From the NCBI RefSeq assembly GCF_002093975.1, contig NZ_MSZZ01000051.1:17549-81548 (forward strand): 64,000 nucleotides of DNA, given 5' to 3'. The translations under genes and the position numbers were made by a program. Within the stretch, counting starts at the first letter, position 1. The number at the start of each line of letters is the position of its first letter. The notes under the pieces are model-generated. The model saw only the letters and a program-made list of their open reading frames with translations, did no database searches and was not told the DNA's origin. This stretch comes from Thermoactinospora rubra. GTDB taxonomy: Bacteria > Actinomycetota > Actinomycetes > Streptosporangiales > Streptosporangiaceae. Positions 38,769 through 46,622 of the stretch are shown here, piece after piece.

Positions 38769-39944
38769 TCAGCTCCCAGTCTGGCCGCGATCGAAGTAGG
38801 CGACCAGCTCGGGGTCCAGCGGCGGCACGTCGTACGGCACGCCGCCCTCGCGCAGCGACATCGTCGCCATGTAGCCGGCCGCCACGCTCATGCGCGCGGA
38901 GACCGGGGAGGTGTCGGTGACGCCGCCTTCCCGGACGAAGCGGGCGAACTCCCGGATGACCTCCGCGTCCGCGCCGCCGTGCGAGCCGGTCGCGTCCGGC
39001 ACCCGGTAGGCGATGTCGCAGTCGGCGCGGTACGACGACGGCCCGGTGTTCCAGACCTTGACCGTGTCGCCGGGCAGGTCGCCGAAGTTCTCCAGCCGCC
39101 CCTCCGTCCCGATCACGGTGTAGTTGCGCCAGTAGTCGGGCGTGTAGTGGCACTGCTGGTAGGCGGCGATGACGCCGTTGTCCAGCCGCATGTTCATCAC
39201 CGACACGTCCTCGACGTCGACCACGTGGTTGAGGTCGCGCCGGGCGGTGGGCGGCCACTCGAACTCCCGCAGCCAGCCCTCCGGCCGGGGCGTGCCCGCC
39301 GGCCGCCGGGGCAGGTCGCCGTAGACGGTCAGCGCCCCGAGCGCGTTGACCGTCGTCGTGTACCCCCCGGCCAGCCAGTGCACGACGTCCAGGTCGTGTG
39401 CGGCCTTCTGCAACAGCAGCCCGGTGGTGCGGGCCCGCTCGGCGTGCCAGTCCTTGAAGTAGTAGTCGCCGCCGTAGGACACGAAGTGGCGCACCCAGAT
39501 CGTCTTCGGCTCCCCGATGTCGCCCTTGGCGATGATGTCGCGCATCAGCCGTACGACGCCCATGTGCCGCATGTTGTGCCCGACATACAGCCTCGTCCCG
39601 GTACGGCGGGCCGTACGCAGGATGTTGTCGCAGCCCTCGACCGTGATGTGCATGGGCTTTTCCAGGTAGACGGCCTTGCCGGCCTCCAGGCAGTCGACCG
39701 CGATCCGCTCGTGGGTGTCGTCGGGCGTCATGACGAGGACCGCGTCGAGGTCGGGCCGTTCCAGGAGCTCGCGGTAGTCCTCGGCCCGCGCCGGGTCGCC
39801 GAAGGCGGCGGCCTGCGCCTTGAGCGCCGCCGGGTCGGTGTCGCAGACGGCGGCCACGGTCGTGCCGTGGCCCGGCCGGTGCGCGGCCAGCGCGAGGTTC
39901 TTCCGCAGGCCGAGGCCGATGACCCCGATGCGCAGGTCTTCCAC
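38769..39944 (-). CDS. Gfo/Idh/MocA-family oxidoreductase
   Basis: A 391-residue NAD(P)-dependent sugar or inositol dehydrogenase-type protein. The N-terminal Rossmann motif is IGVIGLGLRKNLALA. The family YLEKPMHIT (EKP) motif is near residue 95, and the catalytic-region segment QKAAHDLDVVHWLAG contains the conserved HDLD. It is the last gene of the ABC-transporter operon, 18 bp after the MalG-like permease, so it probably oxidises the imported sugar or cyclitol. Confidence 0.92.
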   Translation of the reverse strand: MEDLRIGVIGLGLRKNLALAAHRPGHGTTVAAVCDTDPAALKAQAAAFGDPARAEDYRELLERPDLDAVLVMTPDDTHERIAVDCLEAGKAVYLEKPMHITVEGCDNILRTARRTGTRLYVGHNMRHMGVVRLMRDIIAKGDIGEPKTIWVRHFVSYGGDYYFKDWHAERARTTGLLLQKAAHDLDVVHWLAGGYTTTVNALGALTVYGDLPRRPAGTPRPEGWLREFEWPPTARRDLNHVVDVEDVSVMNMRLDNGVIAAYQQCHYTPDYWRNYTVIGTEGRLENFGDLPGDTVKVWNTGPSSYRADCDIAYRVPDATGSHGGADAEVIREFARFVREGGVTDTSPVSARMSVAAGYMATMSLREGGVPYDVPPLDPELVAYFDRGQTGS

Positions 39945-39962
39945 TGCTGTCCTTTCGAGAGG

Positions 39963-40775
39963 TTACTTGGATCCGGTGAAGGCTATGCCCTGGATGAGCT
40001 GCTTCTGCATGATCACGAACACCACGATGATCGGCGCGCTCGCCATCAGGGACCCGGCCATGAGGACCGGGTAGTCGGTCATGTGCTCGCCCTGCAGCGC
40101 CGACAGGCCGGCCGACAGCGGCATCTGCTCGGGGTCGGTGTTGACGATGAGCGGCCACATGAGGTCGTTCCACGACCACAGGACCGTCAGCACGCCCAGC
40201 GCGAGCAGCCCGGGCCTGGCCAGCGGCAGCATCACGCTCCAGAAGATCCGCAGCGGGTTGGCGCCGTCGAGCCTGGCCGCCTCCTCGACCTCGGCGGGCA
40301 GCGTCATGAAGAACTGCCGCATCATGAACGTGCCGAACGCGCTGAACATGCCGGGCACGATGAGGCCGGGCAGCGTGTTGAGCCAGCCGAGGCTCTGCAC
40401 GATCTGGTACTGCGGGATGAGGAACAGCTGGCCGGGCACCATGAGCACCGACAGCAGCGCGATGAAGATCACGTTCCTGCCGGGGAAGCGCAGCCGGGCG
40501 AAGGCGTAGGCGGCCAGCGAGCAGAACAGCAGCTGCGCCAGCGTCCGCCCGGCGGTCATCACGACGGTGTTGCCGAACTGCCGCAGGAACGGCCCGGCCT
40601 CGAAGACCTCGGCGAAGTTGGACCATTCGAAGGACGGGATCCACACCGGCGGCATCCTGGTGGCCTCGGTGAAGCTCTTCAGCGCGGTGAGCACCTGCCA
40701 GAAGAACGGCATGACCATGGCCGCGGCGCCCACCGCGAGCACCAGGTGCACCGGCCAGAGCCGGCCGCTACGCAT
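39963..40775 (-). CDS. carbohydrate ABC transporter permease (MalG-like)
   Basis: A 270-residue inner-membrane permease with six membrane segments. The cytoplasmic EAA loop is VEEAARLDGANPLRIFWSVMLPLARP. It is the second permease of a CUT1-type sugar importer. Its ATG overlaps the upstream permease stop by 8 bp. No ATPase gene is in the operon, so it presumably uses a shared MsiK-type ATPase encoded elsewhere. Confidence 0.94.
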   Translation of the reverse strand: MRSGRLWPVHLVLAVGAAAMVMPFFWQVLTALKSFTEATRMPPVWIPSFEWSNFAEVFEAGPFLRQFGNTVVMTAGRTLAQLLFCSLAAYAFARLRFPGRNVIFIALLSVLMVPGQLFLIPQYQIVQSLGWLNTLPGLIVPGMFSAFGTFMMRQFFMTLPAEVEEAARLDGANPLRIFWSVMLPLARPGLLALGVLTVLWSWNDLMWPLIVNTDPEQMPLSAGLSALQGEHMTDYPVLMAGSLMASAPIIVVFVIMQKQLIQGIAFTGSK

Positions 40776-41706
40776 AGTGCACCCACCTCTTCTGCATGCG
40801 GAACTGGAAGACCGTCAAGGCGAGCGTGATGAGCATGAGCACCACCGCCATGGCGGCGGCGTAGCCCTTGGCGCCCTCCTCGAAGGCGCGGCTGAAGAAC
40901 AGCGACACCACGGTCTGCGTCTCCTCGCGCGCCGGGTTGCCCTTGCGGAACAGCAGGTAGACCAGGTCGAACATCTGCAGGCCGTTGATGACGCTGAGCA
41001 CCGAGACGAAGAAGACGCTCGGCGACAGCAGCGGCAGCGTGATGCCGAAGAACTGCCTGACCCGCCCGGCGCCGTCGATGGAGGCGGCCTCGTAGAGGTG
41101 GCTCGGGATGGACTGCAGCCCGGCCATGAAGATGACCGCGTTGTAGCCGATCTGGGTCCAGATGCCGACGACGGCCACCGCGTACAGGGCCGTGTCGGGG
41201 TCGGCGATCCACGAGGTGCCCTCGATGCCGGCGAAGGACAGCGCGTAGTTGATCAGGCCGTAGTCGCCGTTGTAGAGCCAGGACCAGATCATCGCCACCG
41301 CCGCCGGCATGGTGACGACGGGCAGGAAGTACAGGGTCCGGTAGAACGACACCAGCTTCAGCCCGCGGGTGCCCAGCAGCGCGGCGACCGCGATCGACAC
41401 CGGGATGCCCAGCAGGGTCAGCCCGCCGTACAGGAACGTGTTCCGCAATGCCTTCGCGTTGGCCGGGTCGGTGAGGACCTGCCGGTAGTTGTCCAGGCCG
41501 ATCCAGGTGGCGTCGCCGAACAGGGTCCACTCGGTGAAGCTGTAGTACACCGACTGGGCGACGGGCCACAGGTAGAAGACGCCGAGGCCCAGCACGAGCG
41601 GCGCGATCATGGCGTAGCCCCAGACCCACTCGCGGTCGCGCAGCCGGCGGCGGGCGGAGGGGCGGGCGGCCGCCCTGACGGCGACCGCCCTGTCGAGCGC
41701 GCTCAC
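40768..41706 (-). CDS. carbohydrate ABC transporter permease (MalF-like)
   Basis: A 312-residue permease. A basic N-terminal arm (ARPSARRRLRDREWVWGYAM) precedes six membrane segments. The EAA motif is YEAASIDGAGRVRQFFGITLPLLSP. The GTG start at 41706 overlaps the binding-protein stop (GTGA). It forms the channel with the MalG-like partner downstream. Confidence 0.94.
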   Translation of the reverse strand: MSALDRAVAVRAAARPSARRRLRDREWVWGYAMIAPLVLGLGVFYLWPVAQSVYYSFTEWTLFGDATWIGLDNYRQVLTDPANAKALRNTFLYGGLTLLGIPVSIAVAALLGTRGLKLVSFYRTLYFLPVVTMPAAVAMIWSWLYNGDYGLINYALSFAGIEGTSWIADPDTALYAVAVVGIWTQIGYNAVIFMAGLQSIPSHLYEAASIDGAGRVRQFFGITLPLLSPSVFFVSVLSVINGLQMFDLVYLLFRKGNPAREETQTVVSLFFSRAFEEGAKGYAAAMAVVLMLITLALTVFQFRMQKRWVHYA

Positions 41707-42962
41707 TTCTCCTGCGCGAGCGCCGCGTTCATGGTGGCCGCGAACTCCCTGGCGACCGCCTCGACGTCCTGGCCCTCGGTGAAGGCTTTCGTCATCGCGT
41801 CCAGTTCCGGGCGCGACCAGGCCGCGGTGTTCTTCGAGACCGGGTACGGCCTGGCGTACGGCAGCTGGTCGATGAAGGCCTTGAGGTTGAACTTCGGCAT
41901 GGACTTCACCCACGTCTCCTGCAGGCCCTCGTAGGCGGGGATGACCGCGCCGGTCTCGGCCTGGATCCTGTTGGCCTGCTCACCGGCCAGGAACTTGACG
42001 AACTCCCAGGCCTCCTGCGGGTGCCTGGTCTTGGCGTAGATGACGTTGGCCAGGCCGTGGATGACGGTGGCCCTGCCCTTCGGCCCGGCGGGCAGCGGGG
42101 CCACGTCGGCGTCGAGGCCCTCGGTCCTGAAGTACTGCGGGGCGTCGTAGGAGCCGTCGTACCACATCGCGAGCCTGCCGCTCTTGAACATCTCGATGGG
42201 GTCGTTGTCGGTCATCTGCTGGACGGTGGGCGAGAGCTTCTGGTCCAGCAGGTCCTTCCAGAACTTCAGCCCCTCGATGGTGGCGGGGTCGTCGAAGCCG
42301 GACTTCTTCTTGTCGTCGGAGACGACGTAGCCGCCGGCCTGGAAGATCGTGTTGTAGTAGAGCTCCTGGGGCCAGGCCATAGCGCCGATGCCGTACACGC
42401 CCTTGGCCGGGTCGGTCAGCTTCTTGGCGGCGGCGCGGACGTCGTCCCAGGTCCAGTTCTCGTCGGGATAGTCGACCTTGGCGGCGTCGAAGAGCTTCTT
42501 GTTGTACCACAGGCCGATGGTGTCGAAGTCCTTGGGGATGCCGTACTGCTTGCCGTCCAGGGTGTAGAGGTCGACCAGCGACTTGGGGAACTTGGTCATG
42601 TCGACCTTGTCGCGGGCGATCCGGTCCGACAGCGGCAGCAGCGCGCCCTGGGAGGCGTACAGGCCGATCCGCGGGCCGTTCATCCAGAAGACGTCGGGGG
42701 CGGTGCCGCCCGCTGCGGCGGTCTGGAGCTTGGTCCAGTACTCCTTGTTGGGGGTGAACTGGAGCTTGACCTCGATGTTCGGATGGGTTCTGGTGAACTC
42801 CCGCGCGATCTTCTCCATGGCCGCGCCCTGGTTCTCTTTGTCCCAGTAGGCGTAGGTCAGCGTGACCTTGCCGTCGGAGCTCCCGCCGTCGGACGAGGAG
42901 CATCCCGCGAGTCCTGCCACGAGCGCACCGGCGCACACGAGCGCCCACGCCTTTCCTGTCAT
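41703..42962 (-). CDS. sugar ABC transporter substrate-binding lipoprotein
   Basis: A 419-residue extracellular binding lipoprotein. The signal MTGKAWALVCAGALVAGL ends in the lipobox LAGC, then comes a Ser/Gly linker and a SBP_bac_1 fold (LTYAYWDKENQGAAMEKIAREF, APDVFWMNGPRIGLYA, MTDNDPIEMFKSGRLAMWYDG). It is the first gene of the importer operon, reading away from the ROK repressor gene upstream on the same strand. Ligand unknown; an oligosaccharide or sugar acid is likely. Confidence 0.94.
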   Translation of the reverse strand: MTGKAWALVCAGALVAGLAGCSSSDGGSSDGKVTLTYAYWDKENQGAAMEKIAREFTRTHPNIEVKLQFTPNKEYWTKLQTAAAGGTAPDVFWMNGPRIGLYASQGALLPLSDRIARDKVDMTKFPKSLVDLYTLDGKQYGIPKDFDTIGLWYNKKLFDAAKVDYPDENWTWDDVRAAAKKLTDPAKGVYGIGAMAWPQELYYNTIFQAGGYVVSDDKKKSGFDDPATIEGLKFWKDLLDQKLSPTVQQMTDNDPIEMFKSGRLAMWYDGSYDAPQYFRTEGLDADVAPLPAGPKGRATVIHGLANVIYAKTRHPQEAWEFVKFLAGEQANRIQAETGAVIPAYEGLQETWVKSMPKFNLKAFIDQLPYARPYPVSKNTAAWSRPELDAMTKAFTEGQDVEAVAREFAATMNAALAQEK

Positions 42963-43094
42963 GTCGACCCCTCTGTCGGGCTGTGCGAGTGACTGGAAGA
43001 TAGCTCCCATTTATGCAACTTGCCAGCAATAATTGAGCAGAAGACGCCAGAAGATGCGCGGAAGCGACTGTACTGTGACAGCTTCGTGATGGAA

Positions 43095-43106
43095 TTACTT
43101 AAGTGA
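43095..43106. promoter_or_regulatory. candidate ROK operator upstream of the sugar ABC operon
   Basis: TTACTTAAGTGA is a near-perfect palindrome with an ACTTAAGT core, 133 bp upstream of the binding-protein ATG and immediately after the ROK gene. The same TACTTAAG octamer occurs at 44252-44259, upstream of the ROK gene itself. Two AT-rich copies in a GC-rich genome around a ROK repressor suggest its binding site. Confidence 0.5.
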
Positions 43107-43107
43107 T

Positions 43108-44241
43108 CTACAAAAAGAGCAGCTGGTCGGCGTTGTTGAGCGCGAGCTTGACGGCGCCCACCACGATGGACTCGGCGCCGAGCCGGGAGGCGACCACCTC
43201 GGGCGGGTAGAGGCAGACCCGATCGAGGTAGTCCTGGATCGGCTCCACCAGCAGCGCGCCGCCCTTGGACAGGGAGCCGCCGATCACGACCATTTCGGGG
43301 TCGAGCGGGTTCACCACGGTGACCAGGCCCTCGGCCAGGCTGACGGCGAGCGCCTCGACCGCCTTGGCGGCCCGCTGGTCGCCCTCCGCGGCCCGGGCGA
43401 AGGCGAACTCGGCGGCCTGGCCAGGGGAGCGCAGCTCGCCCGGCTCCACGGCCATGGCGTAGTCGATCACGTGGCCGAACACGCTCCACAGCCCGTGCGG
43501 CTGCTCGCCGATCTCGCCGGAGGCCGCGTGGGCGCCGCGGTACGGCCGGCCGTCGATCAGCAGGCCGAGCGCCATGCGGTTGCCGGTGAACAGGTAGACC
43601 ACGTTCCCGCGGCCCACGGCCACGCCGCGCCAGTGCTCGGCCAGGACGGCCAGGCGCATGTCGTTCTCGACCAGCACCGGGGCCGGGATGCGGCGCGACA
43701 GCTCGTCCTGCAGGGCCAGCCCGGTCCAGCCGGGCAGCACCGTGCTCTTGACCACGCGGCCCGTGCCGTCGACCACGCCGGTGGTGCCGACGCCCACGGC
43801 GGCGAGCCGGTCGGTGGTCAGGCCCAGTTCGTCGGCGCACTCGTCGACGAGGCGGGCGATCTCGGCCATACGCTCGTCTGCCGACATATCTGGAAATACG
43901 CCCATCTTTCGCGACAGCACGATCTGCCCGCCGAGGTCGGCCGCCATCGCGTGCAGCCGGTAGGCGCCGATGCTCACGCCGAGCACGTGCCCGGCCGAGG
44001 CGCGGAAGCGGTAGCGCTTGGCCGGACGGCCCCGCTGGCGCTCGCCCGGCTCCTCGCCGCACTCCTCGGCCCAGCCCTCCGCCAGCAGCTCGTCGATGAT
44101 CGCCTCGACCGTGGGCCTGGAGACCCGCGCCGCCTGGGCCAGCTCCGTCAGCGTGGCCACCCCCGCCGAACGCAGGATGCGGAGGATCGCGGCGGTGTTG
44201 AGCCGCCGCAGAAGGGAGGCGTCACCGCTCTGCTGTCGCAC
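43108..44241 (-). CDS. ROK-family transcriptional repressor
   Basis: A 377-residue ROK protein with an N-terminal winged HTH (RILRSAGVATLTELAQ, then ARVSRPTVEAIIDELLAEGW) and a ROK sugar-kinase-like domain. The kinase part is degenerate. The usual DxGxT phosphate loop reads SIGAYRL, and the zinc CxCGxxGC cluster is absent (GEIGEQPHGLWSVFG). It is therefore likely a sugar-sensing regulator without kinase activity. It lies upstream of the sugar ABC operon and probably represses it and itself through TACTTAAG sites. Confidence 0.92.
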   Translation of the reverse strand: MRQQSGDASLLRRLNTAAILRILRSAGVATLTELAQAARVSRPTVEAIIDELLAEGWAEECGEEPGERQRGRPAKRYRFRASAGHVLGVSIGAYRLHAMAADLGGQIVLSRKMGVFPDMSADERMAEIARLVDECADELGLTTDRLAAVGVGTTGVVDGTGRVVKSTVLPGWTGLALQDELSRRIPAPVLVENDMRLAVLAEHWRGVAVGRGNVVYLFTGNRMALGLLIDGRPYRGAHAASGEIGEQPHGLWSVFGHVIDYAMAVEPGELRSPGQAAEFAFARAAEGDQRAAKAVEALAVSLAEGLVTVVNPLDPEMVVIGGSLSKGGALLVEPIQDYLDRVCLYPPEVVASRLGAESIVVGAVKLALNNADQLLFL

Positions 44242-44251
44242 CCGCCCATCC

Positions 44252-44259
44252 TACTTAAG
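44252..44259. promoter_or_regulatory. TACTTAAG element upstream of the ROK gene
   Basis: This octamer is identical to the core of the palindrome at 43095-43106. It is 11 bp upstream of the ROK start and so consistent with autoregulation. The remainder of the 144-bp gap to tdh shows no ORF. Confidence 0.35.
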
Positions 44260-44385
44260 CAAGCACATTGCGGAATCTAGGTGGAGCGTGAAGTGCAGCT
44301 GTGGGGGGAGTTAAGAAACCCTCGATGGACACCGCACGGCCCGGCCCGGCACAGTGCGTTACGGTCGGACAAGGGGGTTGGACCG

Positions 44386-45414
44386 ATGAAGGCGCTGGTC
44401 AAGGAGAGAGCCGAGCCCGGGCTGTGGCTCGTGGACGTGCCGGAGCCCACGCCGGGGCCCGGCGAGGTGCTGATCAGGGTGCTGCGGACCGGGATCTGCG
44501 GCACCGACCTCCATATCCGGAAATTTGATGACTGGGCGCGCAACACCCTGAAGCTGCCCCTCATCGTGGGGCACGAGTTCAGCGGCGAGGTCGTGGAGGT
44601 CGCCCCCGGGGTCGAGGACATCAAGCCCGGCGACCTGGTCAGCGGCGAGGGCCACCTGGTGTGCGGCAAGTGCCGCAACTGCATGGCCGGGCGCCGCCAC
44701 CTGTGCATCAACACGGTCGGCCTCGGCGTCCACCGCGACGGGGCCTTCGCCGAGTACGTCACGCTGCCCGCCTCCAACGTGTGGGTGCACCGCGTCCCGG
44801 TCGACCCCGACATCGCCGCCATCTTCGACCCGTTCGGCAACGCCGTACACACGGCCCTGACCTTCCCCATGGTCGGCGAGGACGTCCTGATCACCGGCGC
44901 CGGTCCGATCGGGCTCATGGCCGCCGCCGTCGCCACCCACGTCGGCGCGCGCAACGTCGTCATCACCGACGTCAGCCCCGAACGCCTGCAGCTGGCCGAG
45001 AAGCTCGGCGTCTCGCTGGCGCTCAACGTCTCCCACGGCTCGCTCAGGGACGGCATGCGGCGGCTGGGCATGCGGGAGGGCTTCGACGTGGGCCTGGAGA
45101 TGTCCGGCAACCCGCGGGCGCTGCGCGACATGATCGCGCACATGACCCACGGCGGGAAGATCGCGATGCTGGGCCTGCCCGCCGAGGAGTTCGCCGTCGA
45201 CTGGTCCACGGTGGTCACGTCCATGCTCACCATCAAGGGCATCTACGGCCGGGAGATGTACGAGACCTGGTACAACATGTCGGTCCTGCTGGAGAAGGGG
45301 CTCGACCTGTCGCCCGTCATCACCGACCGCTACTCCTACCGCGACTTCGACGCGGCCTTCGACACCGCGGCCAGCGGCCGCACCGGCAAGGTCATCATGG
45401 ACTGGAGTGACTAG
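44386..45414 (+). CDS. tdh: L-threonine 3-dehydrogenase
   Basis: A 342-residue zinc-dependent medium-chain dehydrogenase converting threonine to 2-amino-3-ketobutyrate. The catalytic zinc site includes Cys in GICGTDLHI and GHEFSG. The structural zinc lobe has four Cys (CGKCRNCMAGRRHLC). The NAD motif is ITGAGPIGLMA. Adjacency to kbl fixes the assignment. Its TAG overlaps the kbl GTG by one base. Confidence 0.95.
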   Translation: MKALVKERAEPGLWLVDVPEPTPGPGEVLIRVLRTGICGTDLHIRKFDDWARNTLKLPLIVGHEFSGEVVEVAPGVEDIKPGDLVSGEGHLVCGKCRNCMAGRRHLCINTVGLGVHRDGAFAEYVTLPASNVWVHRVPVDPDIAAIFDPFGNAVHTALTFPMVGEDVLITGAGPIGLMAAAVATHVGARNVVITDVSPERLQLAEKLGVSLALNVSHGSLRDGMRRLGMREGFDVGLEMSGNPRALRDMIAHMTHGGKIAMLGLPAEEFAVDWSTVVTSMLTIKGIYGREMYETWYNMSVLLEKGLDLSPVITDRYSYRDFDAAFDTAASGRTGKVIMDWSD

Positions 45415-46583
45415 TGTTCGACAACGTGCGCCAGCAGCTGCGTGACACGCTGGAGGAGATCACGCAGGCCGGGCTGCTCAAGCCGGAGCGGGTCATCAGC
45501 ACCCCGCAGAACGCCTCGGTCCGGGTGGGCGAGCGGGAGGTGCTGAACTTCTGCGCCAACAACTACCTGGGCCTGGCCGACAACCCCGAGGTGATCCAGG
45601 CGGCCAAGGACGCCCTGGACCGGTGGGGCTTCGGCATGGCGTCGGTGCGCTTCATCTGCGGCACGCAGGAGGTGCACAAGGAGCTGGAGCGGCGGCTCGC
45701 GGACTTCCTCGGCCAGGAGGACACGGTCCTGTACAGCTCGTGCTTCGACGCCAACGGCGGCGTCTTCGAGACCCTGCTCGACGGCCAGGACGCGGTCATC
45801 TCCGACGCGCTGAACCACGCGAGCATCATCGACGGGATCCGGCTGTCGAAGGCCCGCCGGTACCGCTACGCCAACAGGGACATGGGCGAGCTGGAGGCGC
45901 GGCTGAAGGAGGCCTCCGACGCGCGGCGCAAGCTCATCGTCACCGACGGCGTGTTCTCCATGGACGGCTACGTCGCGCCCCTGCCGGACATCTGCGACCT
46001 GGCCGAGCGGTACGGCGCCATGGTGATGGTCGACGACTCCCACGCGGTCGGCTTCGTCGGCGCGAACGGCCGCGGCACCCCCGAGCTGCACGGCGTCATG
46101 GACCGGATCGACATCATCACCGGCACGCTGGGCAAGGCGCTCGGCGGGGCGTCCGGCGGGTACGTCTCGGCCCGCAAGGAGATCTGCGAGCTGCTGCGCC
46201 AGCGGTCGCGGCCGTACCTGTTCTCCAACTCGCTCGCCCCGATGATCGCGGCGGCGTCGCTGAAGGTGCTCGACCTGCTGGAGACGACGAGTGAGGCGCG
46301 GGAGCGGCTGCGGGCCAACACCGCGCGCTTCCGCACCAGGATGACCGAGGCGGGCTTCGACATCCTGCCGGGGGACCACCCCATCGTCCCGGTGATGATC
46401 GGCGACGCGGCCAAGGCCGGCGCCATGGCCGACCGGCTCCTGGATCTCGGCATCTACGTCATCGGCTTCTCCTACCCGGTGGTGCCCCAGGGCCAGGCGC
46501 GCATCCGCGTCCAGCTGTCGGCGGCGCACTCGGCCGAGGACGTCGACCGCGCGGTGGAGGCGTTCATCCAGGCCCGCGGCTGA
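45414..46583 (+). CDS. kbl: glycine C-acetyltransferase (2-amino-3-ketobutyrate CoA ligase)
   Basis: A 389-residue PLP enzyme of the alpha-oxoamine synthase family that cleaves 2-amino-3-ketobutyrate with CoA into glycine and acetyl-CoA. Motifs: NFCANNYLGLADN, DALNHASIIDGIRL, VDDSHAVGFVG (PLP-binding Asp and His) and GTLGKALGGASGG with the Schiff-base lysine. GTG start at 45414, coupled to tdh. The pair makes the threonine-to-glycine pathway. Confidence 0.96.
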   Translation: MFDNVRQQLRDTLEEITQAGLLKPERVISTPQNASVRVGEREVLNFCANNYLGLADNPEVIQAAKDALDRWGFGMASVRFICGTQEVHKELERRLADFLGQEDTVLYSSCFDANGGVFETLLDGQDAVISDALNHASIIDGIRLSKARRYRYANRDMGELEARLKEASDARRKLIVTDGVFSMDGYVAPLPDICDLAERYGAMVMVDDSHAVGFVGANGRGTPELHGVMDRIDIITGTLGKALGGASGGYVSARKEICELLRQRSRPYLFSNSLAPMIAAASLKVLDLLETTSEARERLRANTARFRTRMTEAGFDILPGDHPIVPVMIGDAAKAGAMADRLLDLGIYVIGFSYPVVPQGQARIRVQLSAAHSAEDVDRAVEAFIQARG

Positions 46584-46622
46584 GGTCCGCGGTTTGTCGG
46601 CGTGATCGTCTAGGGTCCCGGC

